From Desulfobacterales bacterium (lineage in GTDB: Bacteria > Desulfobacterota > Desulfobacteria > Desulfobacterales > Desulfosalsimonadaceae), in the NCBI GenBank assembly GCA_018399455.1, contig JAGYOT010000045.1, positions 1 to 9,484 of the forward strand: a stretch of DNA of 9,484 bases, written 5' to 3'. The position numbers were made by a program, and so were the translations under genes. The notes below the pieces were generated by a model. That model saw nothing but the letters and a program-made list of their open reading frames with translations. It made no database searches and was not told where the DNA came from. This document shows positions 1 to 4,383 of the stretch, piece by piece (the stretch's first letter is position 1; every line of letters begins with the position of its first letter).

Positions 1-201
1 GAGATCGTGCGCCGAGCCGTCAGTCTGGATGGAGAGACCTTCACGGACGCCGAGGTGGTTCTCAAGAAGGGCGTGGACATCCGTACCGGCAAACGGGTGA
101 AGCAAAAGGACTTGAAGCCCAAATACGACGCCACCCGTTTCGACAATGACCTGGTGATCCCCGAGCGCATCGCGGCCATGTGCAAGGATCTGTTCGAACA
201 A
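1..201 (+). CDS. Internal fragment of a probable type I restriction HsdR subunit (both ends missing)
   Basis: The frame beginning at base 1 is open and strongly coding: roughly 80% of third codon positions are G or C over the first 60 codons, and the residues are K/D/E rich. The stretch around residues 47-66 (FDNDLVIPERIAAMCKDLFE) resembles the segment just before the second helicase domain of EcoEI-type HsdR and related DEAD/DEAH helicases, where an invariant P-x-R is followed by a helix and then the helicase motif IV strand. That is recall of the family, not a search. The expected following motif (a KTIIFC-like strand) is absent. After about position 201 the frame stays open to 411, but the residues lose coding character and are antisense to the leftward gene. 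So this is a gene piece cut at the palindrome 191-200. The N-terminal side continues out of the window. Family call is tentative; that it is coding on + is firmer. Confidence 0.42.
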
Positions 202-501
202 CTCTGCGCGGGCTTCCGGTTCCGGTTCTGCCTGGGTTCTCGTTTTGGCGGCTGCCTCCAGCTTGTCCAGATCCACACCGAACCTGATCCCTTGGGGTTT
301 ATTCATGACTTCCTCCTTATATGGTTTGTAATTTCCTTGTTTTACCTGCTTGCCTTGTTCACAGTTTTCACATTTCGGGTCCAGGGGGATCGACACGCAG
401 GCGTATGGTGAATGTGTCTTATGCCTGTTTTGGCGTTTGATACATCCGGATACAGTGATGGTGCAGCGGTGGGTTTCGCAGAATATTTTATCCTGGTTCA
501 T
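190..501 (-). CDS. Cysteine-rich phage protein, C-terminus lost at junction
   Basis: A leftward frame starts with ATG at 501-499, overlapping the TGA of the preceding gene (ATGA coupling), and reads about 104 codons to the palindrome at 191-200. Cysteines at residues 8, 13, 20, 35, 44 and 47, ending in CENCEQGK, look like a zinc-binding module of a type common in small phage early proteins (C..C..RQ....C..CEQG). A charged, proline/glutamate-rich helix follows (about residues 76-103). An internal in-frame ATG at residue 66 (306-304) has a good AAGGAGG 5 bases upstream and could give a short second product. The frame stays open to base 1, but from about position 189 leftward the residues are histidine-rich and antisense to a well-biased + frame, so the true C-terminus is probably missing. 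Function unknown; metal binding is inferred. Confidence 0.6.
191..200. repeat. 10-bp perfect palindrome at gene-gene junction
   Basis: TGTTCGAACA is self-complementary. Both coding sequences that meet here, rightward at 1-201 and leftward at 190-501, read L-F-E-Q through it (CTG TTC GAA CAA on +, TTG TTC GAA CAG on -). It is the point where coding character switches strand. It may be a recombination point, an attachment-core remnant, or the microhomology of an artefactual join. Confidence 0.6.
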
Positions 502-692
502 GCGGGCGCATCCTTCCGAATATTCCCGCAGGGCACCACAACCGGCTGGCCCTTAACGGCAATCAAATGATTCCGGGGTTTACCCTTGGCAGACATCAAA
601 ACGTATCCGTGCTTGCCGTGGTAGGGCAGATGGCTGTTGCTTTGCCGATACCAGATCTGAATGCGCTGGCCGGTGCGGGGGTTGAGGATCAT
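498..692 (-). CDS. Small conserved phage-type protein, 64 aa
   Basis: ATG at 692-690 overlaps the TGA of the DUF5131 gene (ATGA), and a GGAGGT lies 5-6 bases upstream, so the start is well supported. The protein begins MILNPRTGQRIQIWYR and contains GKHGYVLMSAKGKPRNHLIAV and VVVPCGNIRK. It looks like a small beta-rich fold, with alternating hydrophobic and basic residues and several glycine turns. Similar short proteins occur in prophages of sulfate reducers as I recall them, but I know of no assigned function. No signal peptide or membrane segment. It sits between the radical-SAM-like gene and the cysteine-rich gene, translationally coupled to both. Confidence 0.75.
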   Translation of the reverse strand: MILNPRTGQRIQIWYRQSNSHLPYHGKHGYVLMSAKGKPRNHLIAVKGQPVVVPCGNIRKDAPA

Positions 693-1363
693 TTTTTTAC
701 CTCCGGAAACTCTTTAATCCGATCCGGGTAACCATAATTGTCCTTCACCCACACCGGAATATTGAAATTCCTGGCCGTTGCAATCAGGTATTCTGCCCAT
801 TCCATGGGTGGTTTCTTCGCCCCCCTGGTTGAGTCTGCGCCAATGATGATCCAGTCAAGGTGTTTGAATGTAGTGAGGTTGAGAAGAGGCTTTTTGATAA
901 GGGGCTCAAAAGACACAAACCGGATCATGTGCGGATAAACGGACCGGATGAGCTCAAAGATATTGTTTTCGGTTCTGCTTGTCCCATCATCGGTTGTGCC
1001 AAACCACATGTTTTCAGACAAAGCCCACCCATGATAATTCGATGGATTTTTTGTCAAAAACTGAAATATAATGCGCGGTCTCAAGGCACATTCATTAAGA
1101 ACTTCGCCAATCCATTTCCCCGGAACCCATTTGCCCCACATGTCTCCCGATGATCCAACAAAGATTTTATCGCTTGGCTTTACCTTCCGGACTTGTTTAA
1201 ATTTTTCCAGATATTCCGGTCTGAACTTCGGCTCCATGATACCGGGAAACCGCTTTTCCATCCGCCGCATGTAACAGTATTCGCAACCATGCAGGCATCC
1301 GGATACCGGGTTCCATGTCCAGTCCGTCCAGTCTATTTTACCGGGGCCTTGTTTATTGAGCAT
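689..1363 (-). CDS. DUF5131 / phage Gp37-Gp68 family radical-SAM-like protein
   Basis: 224 aa from ATG 1363-1361. A GGGAGG lies 6 bases upstream; the frame also extends to 1426 but has no comparable site there. The N-terminus (KIDWTDWTWNPVSGC) is the hallmark opening of the DUF5131 family (PF07505, phage Gp37/Gp68). The cluster C23-x3-C27-x2-C30 matches the radical SAM 4Fe-4S signature CX3CX2C, so it probably cleaves S-adenosylmethionine. Other family-like segments are FVGSSGDMWG, FQFLTKNP, VSFEPL and WIIIGADST, the last near the expected S-adenosylmethionine/substrate side of the barrel. The substrate is unknown. Some relatives are paired with the three-Cys-motif partner protein TcmP, which is not seen here. 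It overlaps the upstream zinc-ribbon gene by 11 bases and the downstream gene by 4, so it is inside a coupled operon. Family call firm, chemistry inferred. Confidence 0.88.
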   Translation of the reverse strand: MLNKQGPGKIDWTDWTWNPVSGCLHGCEYCYMRRMEKRFPGIMEPKFRPEYLEKFKQVRKVKPSDKIFVGSSGDMWGKWVPGKWIGEVLNECALRPRIIFQFLTKNPSNYHGWALSENMWFGTTDDGTSRTENNIFELIRSVYPHMIRFVSFEPLIKKPLLNLTTFKHLDWIIIGADSTRGAKKPPMEWAEYLIATARNFNIPVWVKDNYGYPDRIKEFPEVKK

Positions 1364-1595
1364 GAGACACCTCCCCAGCCAGATCACCCATCGGAATTTC
1401 CCGCAACCCAAAATATTCTTTGGCATCGGGGCTGTTGGTGGTCATCTTGTCATGACAGACACAGCATATTTTAACAGGCGGTTTGCCTATGACGAAGTTT
1501 TCACGATAATAGAATGCCGGGTGCTTGCCGCAAGATTCGCAGCGCGGCCGCTTGATATCAGGGTGTGTTTTCGGACCGTCTTCGTAAATATACAT
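1353..1595 (-). CDS. Small zinc-ribbon-like protein, 80 aa
   Basis: ATG at 1595-1593, preceded by GGGAGG with 7-base spacing and overlapping the previous stop as TAATG. The frame extends upstream to 1724, but that part is antisense or shadow to the 65-aa gene, so the short form is chosen. Two CxxC pairs (CESCGKHPAF near residues 19-22 and CCVCHDK near 43-46), about 22 residues apart, make a typical zinc ribbon. The aromatic-rich segment AFYYRENFVIGK lies between the knuckles. The C-terminus carries GDLAGEVSHAQ; the DLAGEV part is repeated at the end of the upstream neighbour and its DNA doubles as the ribosome site of the next gene. Role unknown; probably nucleic-acid or protein binding. Confidence 0.72.
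   Translation of the reverse strand: MYIYEDGPKTHPDIKRPRCESCGKHPAFYYRENFVIGKPPVKICCVCHDKMTTNSPDAKEYFGLREIPMGDLAGEVSHAQ
1368..1382 (-). repeat. 15-bp repeat containing a Shine-Dalgarno site, copy 1
   Basis: The + strand reads CACCTCCCCAGCCAG, identical to 1601-1615. On the leftward mRNA it encodes LAGEV of the zinc-ribbon protein and contains the GGGAGG ribosome site of the DUF5131 gene. Confidence 0.7.
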
Positions 1596-1792
1596 TACGT
1601 CACCTCCCCAGCCAGGTCCCGGCCCAAGAATCGTTTTGGTACGCCCATCGCTGAATTGATTTGCTCGTTGAAGGTTGTGAAATATTCGTTGTCGCCAGAT
1701 CCCGGAGTGGGGAAAGTAACGCAAAAATCCGACGAAGGAACAGGGCGCTCCTTGTCGGATTCATTAACTTTTACAGATTGTTTTTCCATCAT
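1595..1792 (-). CDS. Small protein of unknown function, 65 aa
   Basis: Starts at ATG 1792-1790 or the adjoining ATG 1789-1787. An in-frame stop lies 24 bases upstream of the first, so no longer form with a standard start is possible. Low-complexity, polar N-terminus (MMEKQSVKVNESDKERPV), then FCVTFPTPGSGDNEYFTTFNEQINSAM, ending RDLAGEVT. No recognisable domain, signal or membrane segment. The stop overlaps the ATG of the zinc-ribbon gene (TAATG), which supports the reading frame. No normal ribosome site abuts the start; instead a GC-rich hairpin does (see 1793-1808). Unrecognised; real because of its coupling and shared C-terminal sequence with its neighbour. Confidence 0.55.
   Translation of the reverse strand: MMEKQSVKVNESDKERPVPSSDFCVTFPTPGSGDNEYFTTFNEQINSAMGVPKRFLGRDLAGEVT
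1601..1615 (-). repeat. 15-bp repeat containing a Shine-Dalgarno site, copy 2
   Basis: Identical to 1368-1382. It lies at the end of the 65-aa gene (LAGEV) and supplies GGGAGG 7 bases before the zinc-ribbon gene start at 1595. Confidence 0.7.
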
Positions 1793-1808
1793 GCCCCCGT
1801 GTGGGGGC
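1793..1808 (-). promoter_or_regulatory. GC hairpin abutting a start codon
   Basis: On the leftward RNA, GCCCCC-ACAC-GGGGGC forms a 6-bp all-GC stem directly before AUGAUG at 1792-1787. An AGGUGA lies just upstream (about 1813-1818), which would be about 21 bases from the AUG if linear but only about 5 if the hairpin is folded out. It may set the ribosome spacing or block it. It lacks a U-tract, so it is not a typical terminator. Confidence 0.4.
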
Positions 1809-1811
1809 TTT

Positions 1812-1827
1812 GATCACCTGGGAGGGG
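1812..1827. repeat. 16-bp direct repeat, copy 1
   Basis: GATCACCTGGGAGGGG is found again at 4513-4528. Here it lies in the 82-base gap between the membrane-protein gene and the 65-aa gene. On + it precedes a 15-codon frame (1831-1878, MSKLDQIFGGMSTGF) that resembles the start of a larger protein. Confidence 0.5.
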
Positions 1828-1874
1828 TGAATGTCTAAATTAGATCAAATATTCGGGGGGATGTCAACCGGTTT

Positions 1875-2126
1875 TTAAAGTATTTCTTTCACAGTTTGCA
1901 GGAGGCCTATTAAAAGGAAGACGCCGAATGCAATCGTGATGGCTGTCGTGGCCGCTGGAACAGTAAAATATAAATACAGGACCAGGCCCACGGCCCCGAT
2001 ACCGGCAATCCCGTGTGTCTGGCTTTTCTTAAACCCGGCCCGGATGACCATGACACATGCTATCAGTGCAAATATGGCAAAAAGGGATTCGGTTTCCGTT
2101 TGCATCATTTCGTCTTTGTAGTCCAT
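1875..2126 (-). CDS. Small integral membrane protein, 83 aa
   Basis: ATG 2126-2124 is preceded by AAAGGAGGTG with about 5-base spacing, the strongest ribosome site in the window. After a polar N-terminus (MDYKDEMMQTETES) there are three hydrophobic stretches: about residues 15-31 (LFAIFALIACVMVIRAG), 42-58 (GIGAVGLVLYLYFTVPA) and 61-77 (TAITIAFGVFLLIGLLQ). It is therefore probably an inner-membrane protein with two or three spans and no cleavable signal. It is the first gene of the leftward operon, directly behind the putative promoter. Small membrane proteins at this place in prophages can act in superinfection exclusion, but nothing in the sequence identifies that here. Confidence 0.72.
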   Translation of the reverse strand: MDYKDEMMQTETESLFAIFALIACVMVIRAGFKKSQTHGIAGIGAVGLVLYLYFTVPAATTAITIAFGVFLLIGLLQTVKEIL

Positions 2127-2153
2127 GGGACACCTCCTTTATAGGTAGTTTCC

Positions 2154-2186
2154 CCTATATAGCCTAAGGGTTGTTCTGTATTGTAA
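2154..2186 (-). promoter_or_regulatory. Putative leftward operon promoter with operator-like half-sites
   Basis: Read leftward, TTACAA (2186-2181) is followed after 18-19 bases by CTATAT/TATATA (2162-2156); initiation would fall near 2150, about 24 bases before the ATG at 2126. CCTATA (2154-2159) and CCTAAG (2163-2168) match the half-sites of the 2764-2840 operator array, so the same regulators may act here. The rest of 2127-2224 shows no gene. Confidence 0.4.
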
Positions 2187-2224
2187 CATTGTTCACTTTT
2201 CTGATAAACGGTATGATCCTACAC

Positions 2225-2725
2225 CTATGTTTCGCCGTTGCCTGACCTTCTCTTTTTTTGGCGGCCCGTCTCCGGCATAAAGGCCGCCAGTACCTTTTTT
2301 ATTTTTTCCAGTTGCTTTGGGTCCTCCCGTTCGATCACCAGCAGCATATGGTTAATCTCCAGGGCCGTTTCTTTGTCCTGGAACTGATCGATCAGCGCGT
2401 GGTGTTCGTGCATGGATTTGACATTTGATGCCTGGGTCTGCATGGTCGGGGATGGGAGAGTGGCGCTGTTTTGCTCCCCGATCAGCTTTTTCCCAAAATC
2501 GATAAACCCGTCATGGGTATACCCAAAATGGTCTGCAATAGCAAGCCGGTACTTATACCGCCCGTCTGATCTTTCGTTTCTGATTTGATCAATAGCCTTT
2601 CCCTTACTTGCGTATCCGGCGGCCTCCCCAACAATGTCGTTATTCTCACCTCGCACCCTTATTAAATGGTCCAGGGCTGCGGCAAATGGTTTTGTAAATT
2701 TTCGCTTCTCTTTTCCCATTTCCAT
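2225..2725 (-). CDS. Putative prophage repressor-like DNA-binding protein
   Basis: 166 aa from ATG 2725-2723; the frame extends to a TTG at 2746, but the ATG has an AAAGG about 10 bases upstream and the TTG has nothing. The first 90 residues are basic and helical (KEKRKFTKPFAAALDHLIRVRG, then an EAAGYASKGKAIDQIRNERSDGR stretch that could be a helix-turn-helix with recognition helix), ending DHFGYTHDGFIDFGKKLI. The second half holds a polar linker and a long charged helix (about residues 110-150) that could dimerise. No S24/LexA-type serine-lysine peptidase domain is visible, so RecA-stimulated self-cleavage is unlikely. Position, opposite to a Cro-like gene across an operator array, is the main reason for the repressor call. 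Family unrecognised by name. Confidence 0.6.
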   Translation of the reverse strand: MEMGKEKRKFTKPFAAALDHLIRVRGENNDIVGEAAGYASKGKAIDQIRNERSDGRYKYRLAIADHFGYTHDGFIDFGKKLIGEQNSATLPSPTMQTQASNVKSMHEHHALIDQFQDKETALEINHMLLVIEREDPKQLEKIKKVLAAFMPETGRQKKRRSGNGET

Positions 2726-2763
2726 AACATACCCGCCTTTCTTCAAAAAATAAAGCTAATAAT

Positions 2764-2840
2764 TTTAGGTACTTACTATAAAATATAGGGATAATCTAAA
2801 AAAACCTAAGAAAACCTATTGACTTTAGGTAAAGCCTAAA
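2764..2840. promoter_or_regulatory. Operator array: TTTAGG-N5-CCTAAA with 20-bp periodic half-sites
   Basis: A perfect inverted repeat TTTAGG-TAAAG-CCTAAA occupies 2824-2840. Degraded copies with the same 17-bp geometry lie at 2784-2800 (TATAGG-GATAA-TCTAAA) and 2764-2780 (TTTAGG-TACTT-ACTATA); at 2804-2820 only the right half (CCTATT) is kept. Right halves start at 2775, 2795, 2815 and 2835, exactly 20 bases apart, so bound dimers would lie nearly on one helix face. Probably bound by the repressor and the Cro-like protein. Confidence 0.68.
2782..2809 (-). promoter_or_regulatory. Candidate promoter for the repressor gene
   Basis: Read leftward, TTAGGT (2809-2804) and TATATT (2787-2782) are separated by 16 bases. 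Initiation would fall near 2775, about 50 bases before the ATG at 2725. The -10 overlaps the operator at 2784-2800, which would allow autoregulation. Weak boxes; tentative. Confidence 0.3.
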
Positions 2841-2847
2841 TTATTCT
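2819..2847 (+). promoter_or_regulatory. Rightward early promoter with operator in its spacer
   Basis: TTGACT (2819-2824), a 17-base spacer, then TATTCT (2842-2847). The perfect operator 2824-2840 fills the spacer, so a bound protein would exclude RNA polymerase. Expected initiation is about 2854-2857, at or within a few bases of the first ATG (2857). Confidence 0.6.
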
Positions 2848-2856
2848 ATCTGTACT

Positions 2857-3075
2857 ATGAAAAAGTTAACACAATCACACATGGCCAAAACGCTTGAAAT
2901 CACAGACGCATACATGTCTGAGGTTTTTTCTGGAAAACACCCTATCTCAAGACCGCTGGCTGAAAAACTATCTGAGCTTTTCCCTTGGAAAACCTTCAAA
3001 GAGTGGCGGGCTGCGCATCCAAAAGAGATTAAACAGGCGTTTTTAACCAAAGAATATTTAGACGACGTGGCGTAG
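2857..3075 (+). CDS. Cro-like / Cro-C1-type HTH protein, 72 aa
   Basis: A small helix-turn-helix protein at the position of phage Cro. Residues 9-43 (MAKTLEITDAYMSEVFSGKHPISRPLAEKLSELF) fit the Cro/C1-type fold: helix 2 about 9-16, recognition helix about 17-24 (DAYMSEVFSG), and the conserved hydrophobic closing helix LAEKLSELF. The C-terminal FKEWRAAHP... segment may be a dimer arm. It is the first gene of the rightward operon. No Shine-Dalgarno site precedes ATG 2857 or the next ATG at 2881, and the promoter places the mRNA start almost on ATG 2857, so translation is probably leaderless. Likely binds the TTAGG/CCTAA operators and shuts off the repressor promoter; this is inferred from context. 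Confidence 0.7.
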   Translation: MKKLTQSHMAKTLEITDAYMSEVFSGKHPISRPLAEKLSELFPWKTFKEWRAAHPKEIKQAFLTKEYLDDVA

Positions 3076-3093
3076 GCCGCAAGGGGAGGCATG

Positions 3094-3876
3094 ATGTCAA
3101 ATGTAATACCGTTCACGTTTAAACAATCTGAAATCCGGGTGGTCCAAGACGGAAATCTTAATCCGTGGTTCGTCGGCAGAGATATTGCCTTGACGCTTGG
3201 ATACTCTGACACTGACGACGCCATCAGACGGCATTGTAAGTTATCGAAATTATTCAAACCCGGTGAAACGCCGGGTTTGGAATGCGGCCCCCGTGGCATG
3301 ACGCTGATCCCGGAGCCAGATGTATACCGGTTGGTAGCAAGGTCACACTTGCCTGCTGCGGAACAGTTTGAGAGATGGATTTTTGAGGAAGTCCTTCCAG
3401 CCATCCGCAAAACCGGCGGGTACATCAAGGCAGGGATTGAAGACACCCCGGATGAGATTATGGCCCGCGCTGTTCTTGTGGCCCAGGAAACCATGGAGCG
3501 GCAGAAGGGCCGCATCCAGGCCCTTGAATCCGAAAACAAAGCCATGGCCCCTAAAGCCCTGTTTGCCGACGCGGTGAGCACATCCCGCACATCCATCCTT
3601 GTGGGAGAAATGGCGAAGATCCTGAAACAGAACGGCGTCGAGAACATGGGACAAAACCGGTTCTTTGCCTGGCTGCGTGAAAACGGATATCTGATCAAGC
3701 GGCGCGGCACCGATTTCAATATGCCTACACAGAAATCGATGGAGCTGGGCCTTTTTGAGATCAAGGAAAGGACAATCGTCAATCCTGATGACTCCACCCG
3801 GATTACCAAGACCCCGAAGGTTACGGGCCTGGGGCAGCAATATTTTGTCAATCTGTTTCTGGCGGAGGCCGCGTAA
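3094..3876 (+). CDS. Phage antirepressor with BRO-N and KilAC (ANT) domains
   Basis: About 260 aa. GGGGAGG (3083-3089) is 4 bases before ATG 3094 and only 1 base before ATG 3091, so 3094 is preferred. The N-terminal 105 residues are a Bro-N domain: hydrophobic start (VIPFTFKQSEIRVVQDG), then WFVGRDIALTLGYSD, AIRRHCK, LIPEPDVYRLVARSHLPAAEQFERWIFEEVLPAIRKTGGY, all hallmark segments. A short linker helix (about 115-150) leads to a C-terminal KilAC/ANT domain (about 155-258) with ILVGEMAKILKQNG, NRFFAWLRENGYLI, FNMPTQKSMELGLFEIKE and a final TGLGQQYFVNLF. Such proteins relieve repression in several phages, by binding repressor (as known for some Ant proteins) or DNA. Downstream of the Cro-like gene with 18 bases between. 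Confidence 0.92.
   Translation: MSNVIPFTFKQSEIRVVQDGNLNPWFVGRDIALTLGYSDTDDAIRRHCKLSKLFKPGETPGLECGPRGMTLIPEPDVYRLVARSHLPAAEQFERWIFEEVLPAIRKTGGYIKAGIEDTPDEIMARAVLVAQETMERQKGRIQALESENKAMAPKALFADAVSTSRTSILVGEMAKILKQNGVENMGQNRFFAWLRENGYLIKRRGTDFNMPTQKSMELGLFEIKERTIVNPDDSTRITKTPKVTGLGQQYFVNLFLAEAA
3255..3279 (+). promoter_or_regulatory. Strong hairpin inside the antirepressor gene
   Basis: CAAACCCGG-TGAAACG-CCGGGTTTG is a perfect 9-bp stem with a 7-base loop, about 160 bases into the gene. No T-tract follows. It could be a pause or processing site in the early mRNA, or only a coincidence of coding (KPGETPG). Confidence 0.35.
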
Positions 3877-3877
3877 A

Positions 3878-4162
3878 ATGGCTGACTATCATTGTGGGAT
3901 ATGTATGACCCCGTTAGATATCTGGAGGCCATTTGAGACATATCAAGGCCGATGCTGTGAATTGTATTCAGAGTGTTTTGATCTTGTTTGGGATTTTGAA
4001 GAAAGACCAGGCGGCTATCCTGAAATTGAACTTTATGCCGGTTTTTTAGAAATTGCATCTTCATATCCAGACATCCAGGACCCGAAGGCCACGTTTAAAG
4101 AAATCGTCAAAACCATGGTTGATACTGGCGTTATATCGAAAATGACCAGCCTGGAGGCTTAA
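3878..4162 (+). CDS. Small cysteine-containing protein, 94 aa
   Basis: ATG 3878 follows the antirepressor stop by one base, with GGCGGAGG about 9 bases upstream inside the end of that gene. The N-terminus (MADYHCGICMTPLDIWRPFETYQGRCCELYSEC) has cysteines 6, 9, 26, 27 and 33, which could make one zinc site; the rest is acidic and helical (EIASSYPDIQDPKATFKEIVKTMVDTGVISKM). The reading frame extends upstream into the antirepressor gene in another frame, but only the part from 3878 looks like protein of its own. Codon use is more AT-rich than the neighbours. No known family recognised; plausible small regulatory protein of the early operon. Confidence 0.62.
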   Translation: MADYHCGICMTPLDIWRPFETYQGRCCELYSECFDLVWDFEERPGGYPEIELYAGFLEIASSYPDIQDPKATFKEIVKTMVDTGVISKMTSLEA

Positions 4163-4167
4163 CCGGA

Positions 4168-4383
4168 ATGCACATAAGCGAGGATCGCCTAATGACGCTT
4201 GAAGTTGACAAATTAACCGAACAATTTTCAATGAAGATTCCCGAAGTCTTGAAGGTTGGTTTGTCATCGCTGTCTCCTGATCAGCGCAAGAAAGTGAACC
4301 TGCGGCTGATGGTTGAGATTGCAAAAGTAATCCACGAGTCCCGGTTTAATCCTGAGACATATCTTACCAGCCGGGACGTATGA
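4168..4383 (+). CDS. Small helical protein, 71 aa
   Basis: Starts at ATG 4168 (GGAGG 10 bases upstream, inside the previous gene's end) or at ATG 4192 (GAGGA 7 bases upstream); the second has the better spacing and would give 63 aa. The residues are mostly amphipathic helix (VDKLTEQFSMKIPEVLKVGLSSL, then PDQRKKVNLRLMVEIAKVIHESRF). No cysteines, no signal, no membrane segment. The stop overlaps an ATG at 4380 (ATGA). Unknown function. Confidence 0.55.
   Translation: MHISEDRLMTLEVDKLTEQFSMKIPEVLKVGLSSLSPDQRKKVNLRLMVEIAKVIHESRFNPETYLTSRDV

Noticed and set aside
201..411. Continuation of the rightward frame after the palindrome (CAGFRFRFCLG...)
   Set aside because: Coding bias is lost, the residues are antisense to a coupled leftward gene, and the expected helicase motif is absent.
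350..556. Rightward 68-codon frame
   Set aside because: Antisense to the cysteine-rich leftward gene, which has ATGA coupling and a metal-binding pattern.
738..1474. Several rightward frames of 66-97 codons
   Set aside because: All are opposite the well-supported DUF5131 gene and have no ribosome sites or domains.
1793..1808. Rho-independent terminator
   Set aside because: Stem is GC-rich but neither strand has a run of T after it; on the leftward RNA it is followed directly by a start codon.
3343..3840. Leftward 165-codon frame
   Set aside because: Antisense to the KilAC/BRO-N gene; histidine- and glycine-rich shadow composition.
2841..4064. A 407-codon leftward open frame opposite the Cro-like and antirepressor genes
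   Set aside because: Its residues show no domain and are serine/arginine-rich as typical antisense readings; the + strand carries clear HTH and BRO-N/KilAC proteins with ribosome sites.
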